Shown: positions 50,901 through 59,586 of the stretch, in pieces | Layout: each line of letters begins with the position of its first letter | Numbering within the stretch: the stretch's first letter is position 1 | NCBI GenBank assembly: GCA_034927815.1 | Contig: JAYFPK010000015.1 | Span: forward strand, 124,001 to 188,000 | Length of the DNA: 64,000 nt | DNA from: Limiplasma sp034927815 | Lineage (GTDB): Bacteria; Bacillota; Clostridia; Christensenellales; Aristaeellaceae | Direction: 5' to 3' | Position numbers and translations under genes: made by a program | The notes under the pieces: model-generated | Told to the model about the DNA's origin: nothing | What the model saw: only the letters and a program-made list of their open reading frames with translations | Database searches by the model: none

Positions 50901-51470
50901 TTACGGCGTGATGACGCCCAAATGCTCCAGCAAAATCTTCAGGCCAATGGTGATAAGCACCGTGCCTCCCGCCACCTGGGCCTTTTTTTGATAGCGGATG
51001 CCAAAGCGGTGCCCCAGCAGCACCCCGCCAAAACAAAGCACAGCGGTGATCCCGCCGATGAGCAGCATGGCGGGGAAAATGGGGGTTTGCAAAAAGGCGA
51101 AGGTAATGCCCACGGCCAAAGCGTCAATGCTGGTAGCCACCGCCAGGATGAACAGCTCTTTGTAGTGGATGTTCTGGTCCACAGGGCAAAAGCCGCTCTC
51201 CTCCTGCTCGTGGGTGGCGTCCCAGATCATTTTCCAGCCGATGTACCCCAACAGCCCGAAGGCGATCCAATGATCCACAGAGGCGATATAGCGCTCAAAC
51301 TGCTTGCCCAATAACCAGCCGATCAGCGGCATGACAGCCTGGAAAACCCCGAAAAACAGCGCAATCACAGCCCCATGGGCATAGCGCAGGGTTTTCATTC
51401 CCAGGCCCTTGCACATGGAAACCGCAAAGGCGTCCATGGAAAGGCTCACCGCGATCAGCACCAGCTCCAT
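50901..51470 (-). CDS. mntP: Manganese exporter MntP
   Basis: 189-residue efflux pump of the MntP family, six predicted helices. Seen: LIAVSLSMDAFAVSMCKGLGM and the internal repeat LAVATSIDALAVGITFAFLQ, each with the conserved membrane Asp, and VLLGHRFGIRYQKKAQVAGGTVLITIGLKILLEHL. It expels Mn2+ from the cytoplasm. The ATG at 51470 has GGAGGG six bases upstream. The leader carries a probable yybP-ykoY Mn2+ riboswitch with a terminator that ends at the ribosome binding site, so expression should rise with manganese. Confidence 0.93.
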   Translation of the reverse strand: MELVLIAVSLSMDAFAVSMCKGLGMKTLRYAHGAVIALFFGVFQAVMPLIGWLLGKQFERYIASVDHWIAFGLLGYIGWKMIWDATHEQEESGFCPVDQNIHYKELFILAVATSIDALAVGITFAFLQTPIFPAMLLIGGITAVLCFGGVLLGHRFGIRYQKKAQVAGGTVLITIGLKILLEHLGVITP

Positions 51471-51479
51471 ACCGATCCC

Positions 51480-51513
51480 TCCAAACAAAATCGGGCGTGG
51501 TACGCAACGCCCG
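51480..51513 (-). terminator. Expression-platform terminator in the mntP leader
   Basis: Minus strand: CGGGCGT (51513-51507)/ACGCCCG (51498-51492) with an 8-base loop, then ATTTTGTTT, ending a few bases before the ribosome binding site of mntP. Its position directly after the aptamer suggests a riboswitch-controlled terminator. Confidence 0.7.
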
Positions 51514-51529
51514 AAATCGTTTTGCACGA

Positions 51530-51645
51530 GACCCGGGCGCGGCAAAAGCCGCCGCCGAGTCTCGTTTTTTCATGCAAGCCAGGCCCAGGGCCGGTATGTT
51601 GACTTGCAACGCATCGCCACGCTCACTACTCCCTCGCGAAGGAAA
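51530..51645 (-). ncRNA. Probable yybP-ykoY Mn2+ riboswitch upstream of mntP
   Basis: The minus-strand leader has the GAGGGAGTAGT conserved loop (51635-51625), the TCAACATACC segment framed by a TGCAAG/CTTGCA stem with GGCCC/GGGCC inside, and the later AAAAACGAGACT element. These match the family core by eye. The transcript begins near 51641 from a consensus promoter, and a terminator and ribosome site follow. Gene context (MntP family) fits the known Mn2+ sensor. Confidence 0.75.
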
Positions 51646-51647
51646 CT

Positions 51648-51676
51648 ATCATATCGTATTCAGGGAGCCCTGTCAA
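51648..51676 (-). promoter_or_regulatory. Promoter of the mntP riboswitch transcript
   Basis: Minus strand: TTGACA (51676-51671), 17-base spacer, TATGAT (51653-51648), matching the consensus closely. Confidence 0.8.
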
Positions 51677-51680
51677 CTTG

Positions 51681-53018
51681 TCATTCCCCGGCGATGGAAA
51701 GCTCGCCCACATCCACGCTGGGGCTTCCCATGCCCCCGCGGGGAAAGCGCAAGTCGCCGCCCATGGTCCGAATGGCTTTGAGCATGGCGAAAAAATTTCC
51801 CGCCACGGTGATCTGCTCCAGGGGCCTCACCTTGCGTCCCTTCTCCAGGAGGAAGCCCTTGGCCAGAAGGGAAAAATCGCCGCTCACCGCGTCCGTGCCC
51901 GCGTGCAGGCCGGATACGTCGGTGATCAGCACCCCGCTGCCCACATCCTGCATCATTTCCGCCAGGGTCTTGGAGCCGGGCTGGAAATAGAAGTTGGAGG
52001 GGGATACCCTCACCGAGGCCGCGTAACCGGCCTTGCTGGCGTTGCCGGTGGTGGCCACGCCGTCCTTGTGGGCGGTTTTCAGGTTGTGGAGGAACGTTTG
52101 GAAAACGCCCTTGTGGATCACGGTATGCTTGGCGGAAGGAACCCCCTCCGCGTCAAAGGGGCGGCTTGCCATGCCGCCGGGCAGCAGCGGGTCGTCCACC
52201 AGGGTCACGCAGTCCGCCGCGATGGCTTCTCCCAGCTTTCCCTTCAGCAAGGATAGGCCCTGTTGGGCATTTTCTGCGGAAAACACCTGGGAGAACACCC
52301 CCAGCAGGTCCGTCATCACCATGTTCTCCAGAATTACCCGGTAGGAGCCGGAGGCGATGGGCTTGGCGTGAAGGCGCTCCACCGCCATCTGGGCGGCGTA
52401 GGCGGCCAGCTCCTTGGCGCTGAGCTCCTCAAAGCTCCGGCGTAGGATCAGCTCCTCCCCGGAGGTGGTGCTGTCCCCCTCGTGGGCAATGGGCCCCACC
52501 AGCGCGCCGCAGTAGTTTTGGGTATAGCTTTGGTCTACCCCGTGGGTGTTTACAATGCGCACCGTCTGCTTGCTGGTGAAGACCATGGTATCGCCGACCT
52601 TCTCGATCCGGGGGTCATAGGCCTTGGCTTCCTTTTCCAGCCGGAGTACGAAGTCCAGCTTCTGCTCCGGGCTCACTTCCTCCAGGGCGGGGTTGTACAG
52701 CTCGATGGCCGGAATCTCCCCCTTGCCGTCATAGAGGAACTGGGCGTCGGTATCCTCGCACAGGCGCGCGCTGTCCAGGGCCCCCTTCACCAGCTGGCGC
52801 ACGGCCTCCTGGTCAAAGGCCTCGGTGGAGGCGTAGCCCATCTTCCCCTCCGCCATGGCCCGAAAGCCCAGCCCCCGGGTGGCGTTGGAGCTGTATTTGG
52901 TAATTTCCCCCTCCATGGCCATGGCGTCGAAGCTTTCCTCTTGCAATACAAAGGCTTCGGCATTGGTGAGCCCGGCCTTCTTCGCTTCCTCAAAGAGCTG
53001 TTTCAAAAATTCGTTCAT
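51681..53018 (-). CDS. pmbA: TldE/PmbA metalloprotease-family subunit
   Basis: 445-residue TldE (PmbA) family protein, partner of TldD. Seen: LTNAEAFVLQEESFDAMAMEGEITKYSSNATRGLGFRAMAEGKMGYAS, LGVFSQVFSAENAQQGLSLLKGKLGEAI, and GASKAGYAASVRVSPSNFYFQPGSKTLAEMMQ. TldE lacks a zinc motif of its own; the heterodimer with TldD degrades unstructured peptides (microcin B17 leader, CcdA in E. coli). It starts 12 bases after tldD, with AAGGAGG upstream of the ATG. No RiPP precursor is seen nearby. Confidence 0.93.
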   Translation of the reverse strand: MNEFLKQLFEEAKKAGLTNAEAFVLQEESFDAMAMEGEITKYSSNATRGLGFRAMAEGKMGYASTEAFDQEAVRQLVKGALDSARLCEDTDAQFLYDGKGEIPAIELYNPALEEVSPEQKLDFVLRLEKEAKAYDPRIEKVGDTMVFTSKQTVRIVNTHGVDQSYTQNYCGALVGPIAHEGDSTTSGEELILRRSFEELSAKELAAYAAQMAVERLHAKPIASGSYRVILENMVMTDLLGVFSQVFSAENAQQGLSLLKGKLGEAIAADCVTLVDDPLLPGGMASRPFDAEGVPSAKHTVIHKGVFQTFLHNLKTAHKDGVATTGNASKAGYAASVRVSPSNFYFQPGSKTLAEMMQDVGSGVLITDVSGLHAGTDAVSGDFSLLAKGFLLEKGRKVRPLEQITVAGNFFAMLKAIRTMGGDLRFPRGGMGSPSVDVGELSIAGE

Positions 53019-53030
53019 ACCGCTTCCTCC

Positions 53031-54419
53031 TTACGCCCGGCCGCCGACGGTCATCGACTTGACCCGGATCATGGGCTGGCCCACGTTGGTGGGCACGCTG
53101 CCGCTGATGCTGCCGCACATGCCCTGGGCCATCTGCATATCCCGGCCCACCCGGTCGATCTGCATGAGAATCTCCGCGCCCTTGCCGATCAACGACGCGC
53201 CCCGCACCGGGGAGACGATCTTCCCGGCCTTCACCAGATACCCCTCGTTCACGCCGAAGTTGAACTCGCCCGTGGCGGGGTTCACGGAGCCGCCGCCCAT
53301 GTTCTTGGCATACAGGCCGTCCCCCATGGTGGCGATTATCTCCCCCTCGTCGTCCGTCCCGGCGGCGATGTAGGTGTTGCGCATCCGGGAGGTGGGGGCG
53401 TAGGCGTAGCTCTCCCGCCGCCCGCTGCCGGTGGGCGGCATGTTCATGCGCTTGGCGTTGAGGGTGTCGATCATATAGTTTTTCAGGATTCCGTTTTCAA
53501 TCAGCACCAGCTTGGTGGTGGGGCGGCCCTCGTCGTCCACGTTCTCGCTGCCCCATTCATTGGGCATGGTGCCGTCGTCCACGGCGGTTACGCAGGGCGC
53601 GGCGATCTGCTGGCCGTGCTTCCCGCAGAACTCGCTCAGGCCAAAGGCCACGCTGGTGGCCTCCAGGCTGTGGCCGCAGGCCTCATGGAAGATCACGCCC
53701 CCAAAGCCGCCGTCAATGACCACGGGCATGTTTCCCGCGGGGCAAACCGGGGCCTTGAGCATGGTCACCGCCATGTCCCCGGCCTTGCGGCCGGTCTTTT
53801 CCGGGTCCACCCGGCTGTCAAAGAGCTCGTGACCCATCATGGCGCCGGGGCCCGCGAAACCGCTCTGGTTTTCCGTCCCATTGCCGGCAATGGCCTCGCA
53901 GCCCAGCCGGGTGTAGACCCGGCGGTCCGTCACATACAGCCCGTCGGAGTTGCAGATCAGCACATCCTGCTCGCTATCCCGGTAGCTGCACGTCACCTGG
54001 ACGATCTCCTCCCCGGCGGAGCGGGCGGCGGCGTTGCAAAGCCGCAGGACCTCGATCTTCCGGCGGGCCTCGGTGGCGCTGGGGGCCAGGGCGATGGGAT
54101 GGATGCCCGGGACCTTCCGCTCCTCCAGGGAGGCCGAGGCCTTGCCCGCCTTGCGCTCCCGCACGGCGGAGGCGGCTTGCAAAGCGCAGCGCAGCAGCCC
54201 CTCCCGGTGGGTGTCGTTGGTATAGGTATAAATGGCGTTGAGCCCCACAAAGACGCGGATGCCCGCGCCGTGAAGCCTGCCGGAGGACACCGTTTCCACC
54301 CGGTCCGAGCGCATCATCAGCACATTGTTGCGCCGGTCCTCCAAGAAGATCTCCGCAAAATCGCCCCCAGTGGACAGGGCGGCGTCCAGGACCTCCTGGG
54401 CAATGGCTTTGTTCAGCAT
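53031..54419 (-). CDS. tldD: TldD metallopeptidase catalytic subunit
   Basis: 462-residue metalloprotease. Seen: the zinc motif HEACGH (HExxxH) in GVIFHEACGHSLEA, an N-terminal GDFAEIFLEDRRNNVLMMRSDRVETVSSGRLHGAGIRVFVG domain, and the C-terminal IGKGAEILMQIDRVGRDMQMAQGMCGSISGSVPTNVGQPMIRVKSMTVGG signature. The GGAGAG site is just upstream of the ATG. It is coupled to pmbA and follows a HAD phosphatase by 70 bases. Substrate peptide unknown. Confidence 0.94.
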   Translation of the reverse strand: MLNKAIAQEVLDAALSTGGDFAEIFLEDRRNNVLMMRSDRVETVSSGRLHGAGIRVFVGLNAIYTYTNDTHREGLLRCALQAASAVRERKAGKASASLEERKVPGIHPIALAPSATEARRKIEVLRLCNAAARSAGEEIVQVTCSYRDSEQDVLICNSDGLYVTDRRVYTRLGCEAIAGNGTENQSGFAGPGAMMGHELFDSRVDPEKTGRKAGDMAVTMLKAPVCPAGNMPVVIDGGFGGVIFHEACGHSLEATSVAFGLSEFCGKHGQQIAAPCVTAVDDGTMPNEWGSENVDDEGRPTTKLVLIENGILKNYMIDTLNAKRMNMPPTGSGRRESYAYAPTSRMRNTYIAAGTDDEGEIIATMGDGLYAKNMGGGSVNPATGEFNFGVNEGYLVKAGKIVSPVRGASLIGKGAEILMQIDRVGRDMQMAQGMCGSISGSVPTNVGQPMIRVKSMTVGGRA

Positions 54420-54489
54420 GGTTTCTCTCCTATTCCCCTTGGGCGGCCTTTGGAGCGCCCCTCTGGTTGTTGGTATGGCCCCGGCGGGA

Positions 54490-55143
54490 TCAGCCCAGGA
54501 TTTCGTTCCAATCCACCTGGGCCAGGCTCTGGGCCCGGTATGTGGCGGTGGGGTTGGCGGCGGCAAACCCTACCCCCAAGGAGCGCATGCCCGCCGCGGC
54601 GGCGGCTTCGATGCCCGCGTCCGCGTCCTCCACCACCAGGCATTGGGCCGGGGGAAGGCGCAGCAGCCGCGCCGCCAGCAAAAACACCTCGGGGTCCGGC
54701 TTGCTGCGGCTGATCTGGTTGCCGTCGGCCACCGCGTCAAACGCGCCCTCCAGGCCGATCTGCCGCAAAATCAGCGGGGTGTTTTTGCTGGAGGAGCCGA
54801 TGGCCATCTTCACGCCCCGCTCCCCCAGGAACTTCAAGGTTTCCGCCGTGCCGGGGAGGATATCTTCCCGGCCTAGCTTCCCAATCAGTTCCACATAGTA
54901 TGCGTTCTTGCGGGCGGCCATGGCCTCCTTCTCCTGCTGGGAATACGCCTTTTCGGCCTTTTCCAGAACGATGCTCAGGCTCTCCATGCGGCTCACGCCC
55001 CGCAGCCGCTCGTTGATGGCGCGGTCAAAGGGGATGCCCTCCTCGTCGGCCATCCGCTTCCAGCCCAGATAGTGACAGTGGTCCGTAGATACCAATACCC
55101 CATCCAGGTCAAAAATAACACCCAATATCGTATCCAATGCCAC
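54490..55143 (-). CDS. pgmB: HAD-superfamily beta-phosphoglucomutase-like protein
   Basis: 217-residue HAD hydrolase fold. Seen: motif I GVIFDLDGVLVSTD, the beta-PGM cap signature HYLGWKRMADEEGIPFDRAINERLRGVSRMESL, motif II MAIGSSSKN, motif III KPDPEVFLLAARLL and motif IV VVEDADAGIEAAAAAGM. The cap signature supports beta-phosphoglucomutase (beta-G1P to G6P, using a maltose or trehalose phosphorylase product). Start is GTG at 55143, with AGGAGG six bases upstream. No phosphorylase is adjacent, and tldD follows. Confidence 0.87.
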   Translation of the reverse strand: MALDTILGVIFDLDGVLVSTDHCHYLGWKRMADEEGIPFDRAINERLRGVSRMESLSIVLEKAEKAYSQQEKEAMAARKNAYYVELIGKLGREDILPGTAETLKFLGERGVKMAIGSSSKNTPLILRQIGLEGAFDAVADGNQISRSKPDPEVFLLAARLLRLPPAQCLVVEDADAGIEAAAAAGMRSLGVGFAAANPTATYRAQSLAQVDWNEILG

Positions 55144-55409
55144 GTTGCTCCTCCTGTTTGGGCGGCTTTCTCCCGCCCAAGGATACCGGAGGATATTATA
55201 CCACGAATTTCCATCCGGGGGTAGCGGCGATTTCCCCCGCTCCGCACGCCGCAAAAGCCCCCGCCTTTCCACCTTGGGTCCGGGCCGGTCCCGGCGCTTT
55301 CCGGCGCGCTTTGGCGTCCGGCAAAGGAAAAAACGGCGTCAAGGCCGTGATTTGGTTTTTGAAAAGCCCCGTTTCCCCGGATCAGCCCGGCGCGCCGCCT
55401 CCCTTTCCT

Positions 55410-56102
55410 CTATTCGTCCGCGAAGCGGTAGCCCACGCCGATTTCCGTCAGAATGAATCTCGGCTTGGTGATATTCTTTTCGATTTTGCGCCGCAGGTTG
55501 GCCATAAAAACCCGTATATTCTTTGTATCGCCCGTTTCCCCATAGCCCCACACCTCTTTCATGATGTAGTTATGGGTCAAAACTCTGCCCTTGTTGGCAA
55601 TCATCAAAAGAAGCAACTTGTATTCCATCGGGGTCAGGTGGATTTCATTCCCGTCCACCAAAACTTTGCGCTTTTCATAGTCCACGGTCAAAGCGTCACA
55701 GTGAAAAACAGAGGAGGAGGGGGCCGGCTGCTGCTGCAGCTTTCGCTTCACCACCCGGATTCTTGCCAGCAGCTCGCCCATGTGGAAGGGCTTGGTCATG
55801 TAATCGTCCGCCCCTAAATCCAGCGCCTCGATTTTTTCCTTTTCCTGCCCCCTGGCCGACACCACCAGGATGGGCGTGTTGGAAAAGCCGCGGATTTCCC
55901 GGATCACTTCCAGCCCGTCCCTGTCCGGCAGCCCCAAGTCCAGCAGTACGACGTCGGGATGATTGGAGGAAAAGAGAAACAGCCCCTCGTCCGCGCTGGC
56001 GGCAAGCATGGCCTGGTAGCCCTCCTTTTTGAGGGAAACCGACAGGAAGTTTGAGATATACTTGTCGTCCTCAATGACCAATACGCTGAGCTCCTGGGTC
56101 AT
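55410..56102 (-). CDS. KdpE-like OmpR-family response regulator
   Basis: 230-residue regulator. Seen: a receiver domain with VLVIEDDKYIS, phospho-Asp in VVLLDLGLPDRDGLEVI, LVVSARG and K in DDYMTKPFHMGEL, then an OmpR winged helix (LTPMEYKLLLLMIANKGRVLTHNYIMKEVWGYG to MANLRRKIEKNITKPRFILTEIGVGYRF). The start overlaps the stop of the kinase gene (ATGA). It probably controls this potassium operon in response to K+ or turgor, like KdpE, though no kdpFABC is nearby. Confidence 0.92.
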   Translation of the reverse strand: MTQELSVLVIEDDKYISNFLSVSLKKEGYQAMLAASADEGLFLFSSNHPDVVLLDLGLPDRDGLEVIREIRGFSNTPILVVSARGQEKEKIEALDLGADDYMTKPFHMGELLARIRVVKRKLQQQPAPSSSVFHCDALTVDYEKRKVLVDGNEIHLTPMEYKLLLLMIANKGRVLTHNYIMKEVWGYGETGDTKNIRVFMANLRRKIEKNITKPRFILTEIGVGYRFADE

Positions 56103-57529
56103 GTTCCATCCGCCTCCACCGGCAGGCTAAACACGAAACGCGCGCCTCCGGAGGGTGGATTCTCCGCCCGGATGCTTCCTCCATGCGCCTGGACAACGGC
56201 CTTGCAGATCGCAAGGCCCAGCCCGATTCCGCGTTTCCCGTCCACAATATCGTCCTTCCCGGTCGTAAACCCGTCAAACAGGCTGTCCATCAGCCCCGCG
56301 TCAACGCCGTTTCCATGATCCGTTATTTCAAATACCACGTCCGTCCCGCGAACGTATACCTTCAGGCTAAGGCTGCCGTCGGGGGGCGTATGCTTCACGG
56401 CATTGTCCAGCAAATTCACAAGGACCTGTACGATCAGCGTGCCGTCCATCGGCAGGGAAACCACCTCGTCAGGGAGCGAAACCTCCAGGCGCCTGTTTTG
56501 CAATATGCGGGACATATGGGATATCGCCTGGTTCACAACATCATCCACGACCTCATATTCCTTATGCAGCACAAGCTGTCCTTCCCCGATGCGCGTCATG
56601 TTCAGGATATTTTCCACAAGGTTGGCCAGCCAGATCATTTCCTCGCTGATGTCGCAGGCCAGCTCCTTTTGCTCCTCCACAGACAGCTTGTCAAATTCGT
56701 CCGCCAGCAGGGCGCTTGCTCCGGTGAGCGCGGTGAGGGGAGTGCGCAAATCATGCGCCACGGAGCGCAGCAACGTGCTCCGCAAGCGCTCCCGCTCCAT
56801 CGCCACCCGGATCTCCTCCCGCTCATGGTAGCTGTATTCCCGGTCCAGCGCCGTGCCGAGCTGCGCCGCCACGGTTTTGATCACCAGCTCCTGCTGGAAT
56901 GTCAACTCCTTCTCCACACAGTATACGGTGATCCGCCCCAAGGGCTTTGCGGCTCCGTGTATGGGGATCTCCACCCCCTGGGGAGCCGGCTGGGCCGGCC
57001 GCGGCTCTCCAAGATACTCCTGCGCGTCCCCTTCCAGGAGAATGCGGCTGGCAAAGCCGGTATTGTCAAAAATATACTGAATGCCCCGCAGCAGGATGTT
57101 GCGCTTGCCCGTGACATGCAAAAAGTCCTCCGTCACTTCATAAAGCAACCGCGCGGTCATTTCGCTCTGGTGGGAAGCGCTCATTTCCTTTTGCAGCCGG
57201 GAGGTGATCGTGCCGGACACGATGGCGGTCACAAGAAAAAACACCAGCAGCATCACGTCTACCCCTCTGTAAATCAGAAGGGTGTACCGTGGCTCCGTAA
57301 AGAAAAAATTAAACAGCATCACGCTGGCCACGGACGCGGCGACGCCGTAGAGGTATCCTTTGGTCAGCACCGTCACAAACAAGACGCCCAGCAGAAACAC
57401 CATGATGACGCTTTCCTTGCCTACGCCCAAAGAGGCAATCCAAAGCGAGCTTGCCAGGGACAGCGCCAGCACAAGCAGCACCTTCCCGATGGAGCAAGCC
57501 GTTTCCCCGGCCTTCTTGTTTCCCCTCAA
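56099..57529 (-). CDS. Short KdpD-type sensor histidine kinase (DUF4118), lacking the KdpD/Usp N-terminus
   Basis: 476-residue kinase. Seen: four predicted helices (about 15-110: VLLVLALSLASSLWIASLGVG to VMLLVFFLVTAIVSGT), a GAF-like middle, the HisKA motif SVAHDLRTPLTALTGASALL, and HATPase_c with LVNLLDNAVKHTPPDG, DHGNGV and GIGLGLAICKAVVQAHGGS. The N-terminal KdpD and Usp domains of the 900-residue E. coli protein are absent. Start is TTG at 57529 with GGGGAGG ten bases upstream; no earlier ATG serves. Paired with the downstream regulator and placed with Trk, not Kdp, genes. Confidence 0.88.
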   Translation of the reverse strand: MRGNKKAGETACSIGKVLLVLALSLASSLWIASLGVGKESVIMVFLLGVLFVTVLTKGYLYGVAASVASVMLFNFFFTEPRYTLLIYRGVDVMLLVFFLVTAIVSGTITSRLQKEMSASHQSEMTARLLYEVTEDFLHVTGKRNILLRGIQYIFDNTGFASRILLEGDAQEYLGEPRPAQPAPQGVEIPIHGAAKPLGRITVYCVEKELTFQQELVIKTVAAQLGTALDREYSYHEREEIRVAMERERLRSTLLRSVAHDLRTPLTALTGASALLADEFDKLSVEEQKELACDISEEMIWLANLVENILNMTRIGEGQLVLHKEYEVVDDVVNQAISHMSRILQNRRLEVSLPDEVVSLPMDGTLIVQVLVNLLDNAVKHTPPDGSLSLKVYVRGTDVVFEITDHGNGVDAGLMDSLFDGFTTGKDDIVDGKRGIGLGLAICKAVVQAHGGSIRAENPPSGGARFVFSLPVEADGT

Positions 57530-57568
57530 AAGGCGGCCACCTCCCCTGCCCAGAGTATATAACGAAGG

Positions 57569-58219
57569 CTATTTCATGTCCAGCATGCTGGAGCAGTCTT
57601 TCGTATTTCCCGCGATGATCAAATGCTGGTCCTTCGCAAAAATATGCTCGGCGTTGGTAACGGGGATGATCTCCCCGTTTTTCTTGACAGCGATGATGTT
57701 GATATGGTATCTGGAGCGGACATTCAGCTGCCTGATGCTCTTGTCCACCCAGCTATCCGGCACCCCGACTTCAAAGACCGAAAAGTGCTCGGTCAATTCG
57801 AAATATTCAAACACGTTGCGCACGCTGTACTTCCGCGCCGCCCGCAGCGCGACGTCCCGCTCGGGATGGATGACCTCGTCCGCCCCGTTGCGCAGCAGGA
57901 ACTTTTCGTGAATCGTTCTGTCCGCCTTGGACACCACGTAGTTTGCCCCCATTTCCTTGAGCAGAGACGTAATCTCCAGCGACGCCTGAAAGTTGTCCCC
58001 GATGCATACAAAGCATATGTCGAAGTTTCCCACGCCCAGGGAGCGCAGCAGCTTTTCATCCATGCAGTCCCCGATCTGGGCCCGTGTGACATAGGGAAGC
58101 AGGTCGTTTACCTTCTCTTCCTCCTTGTCCACGATCATCACCTCGTTGCCAAGCTCCGCCATCCTTGTGGCCAGATGCTTTCCAAAACGCCCAATGCCAA
58201 TCACCAATACCGTTTTCAT
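57569..58219 (-). CDS. trkA: TrkA/KtrA potassium uptake regulator
   Basis: 216-residue cytoplasmic gating subunit. Seen: the RCK N-domain Rossmann motif VIGIGRFGKHLATRM, DKEEEKVNDLLPYV and IGDCMDEKLLRSLGV, then a TrkA-C domain from about residue 135. It binds NAD(H) or ATP and controls TrkH. Eleven bases downstream of trkH, with AGGAAGACC before the ATG. Confidence 0.93.
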   Translation of the reverse strand: MKTVLVIGIGRFGKHLATRMAELGNEVMIVDKEEEKVNDLLPYVTRAQIGDCMDEKLLRSLGVGNFDICFVCIGDNFQASLEITSLLKEMGANYVVSKADRTIHEKFLLRNGADEVIHPERDVALRAARKYSVRNVFEYFELTEHFSVFEVGVPDSWVDKSIRQLNVRSRYHINIIAVKKNGEIIPVTNAEHIFAKDQHLIIAGNTKDCSSMLDMK

Positions 58220-58229
58220 GGTCTTCCTC

Positions 58230-59576
58230 CTACCCGATGATGATCTTCTCTTCCGGATTTCTAAAGCCCGCCGTCTTGCTTAGCCGTGCCATGATGGCCA
58301 TTGCCAGCGTCAGGCTGCCTACACGCCCGCTGTACATGAGCAAAATGATAATGATCCGTGAAAATGTGTTCAGCTCCCGTGTAACGCCGGTGGACAGGCC
58401 CACCGTGCCGATCGCCGACAGCGCCTCAAAGGCCACGTCCTTCACGGGCAAGCCCTGCGTCGTAATGAGCAGAAAGATGCCCACGATGGACAGCATGACA
58501 TAGATCGTTGCGCTGCAATAAGCCCGTTTGAGGATATTGCCCTCCAGCCTTCTGTGGAAGATGTTGATGTCCTCGGAATTCCTGATGTAGGACAGGGTCG
58601 CCAGCAAAATAACCATCACCGTGGTGGTTTTGATACCGCCGCCGGTGGACCCGGGGGACGCTCCGATCAGCATCAGCAGCATCGAAAGGGCGGTTCCGCC
58701 CTCGCTCAACGCGGCGATATCCACCGTGTTAAACCCGGCCGTTCTTGGCGTGACCGATTGAAACAGCGAGGCCAGCAGCTTTCCCTCCGGGTCCATCCCC
58801 GCCAGGGTGTTATCCTTTTCCATAAGATAGAATAAAACAGCGCCTCCCAGGATCAGCAGCGTGGTGGACAGCAGCACGATCTTGGTATGCAGCCTGTAAT
58901 GGGCGTAGCGGAGCCTGTGCTCCATGATGTCGTCCCAGACCACAAACCCAAGCCCTCCAATGACAATGAGCGCCATGACGGTCAGGTTCACCAGCGCGTC
59001 GCTCTGGTAGGGAATCAAAGAGGTATACGGGGCAAAGCGCCCCATCAGGTCAAAGCCCGCGTTGCAAAAGGCGGACACCGCATGGAACACCGCATAGTAA
59101 GCGCCTGTGGCAAAGCCCATCTGCGGGCAAAAGCGGATGGCCAGCAGCACCGCGCCCGTGCCCTCAAAGACCGCTGTGCAGACCGTGATGCGCCGGATCA
59201 GCCGCACGATGCCGCCGATTTGCAAGGCGCTGACCGATTCCGTCAAAATGCTCCGCTCCATCAGCCCGATTTTTCTGCGGACGATCATCAAAAAGAGGGT
59301 GGCCACCGCCATGAATCCCAGGCCGCCGATTTGGATCAGGCACAAGATGACGATCTGTCCCAAGGGGGTGAATTGGGCATACGTGTCATACAAAACCAGG
59401 CCTGTGACGCAGGTGGCGGAAGTGGCTGTGAACAAAGCGTCGGTAAAGGGAAGGGAAGCCCCGTCCCGGCTGGCGGCGGGGAAGGACAACAGCAGCGCCC
59501 CCAGCAATATCATTGCGGCAAAACCCAGCGCAATCGTCTGTATGGAATTGACCCTGATTTTCCCCAAAAACACCAT
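58230..59576 (-). CDS. trkH: Potassium uptake protein TrkH/KtrB
   Basis: 448-residue K+ channel-like transporter. Seen: all four pore/selectivity segments: TSATCVTGL, SAFCNAGFD, TPRTAGFNT and SAIGTVGLSTG, each with its filter glycine. Eight or more membrane helices are evident. Works with the TrkA subunit encoded next to it. The ATG at 59576 follows AAGGAT. Confidence 0.94.
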   Translation of the reverse strand: MVFLGKIRVNSIQTIALGFAAMILLGALLLSFPAASRDGASLPFTDALFTATSATCVTGLVLYDTYAQFTPLGQIVILCLIQIGGLGFMAVATLFLMIVRRKIGLMERSILTESVSALQIGGIVRLIRRITVCTAVFEGTGAVLLAIRFCPQMGFATGAYYAVFHAVSAFCNAGFDLMGRFAPYTSLIPYQSDALVNLTVMALIVIGGLGFVVWDDIMEHRLRYAHYRLHTKIVLLSTTLLILGGAVLFYLMEKDNTLAGMDPEGKLLASLFQSVTPRTAGFNTVDIAALSEGGTALSMLLMLIGASPGSTGGGIKTTTVMVILLATLSYIRNSEDINIFHRRLEGNILKRAYCSATIYVMLSIVGIFLLITTQGLPVKDVAFEALSAIGTVGLSTGVTRELNTFSRIIIILLMYSGRVGSLTLAMAIMARLSKTAGFRNPEEKIIIG

Positions 59577-59586
59577 GGTCCTGTTT

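Noticed and set aside
51681..54419. TldD/TldE as part of a RiPP cluster
   Set aside because: No precursor peptide, radical SAM maturase or lanthipeptide enzyme is adjacent.
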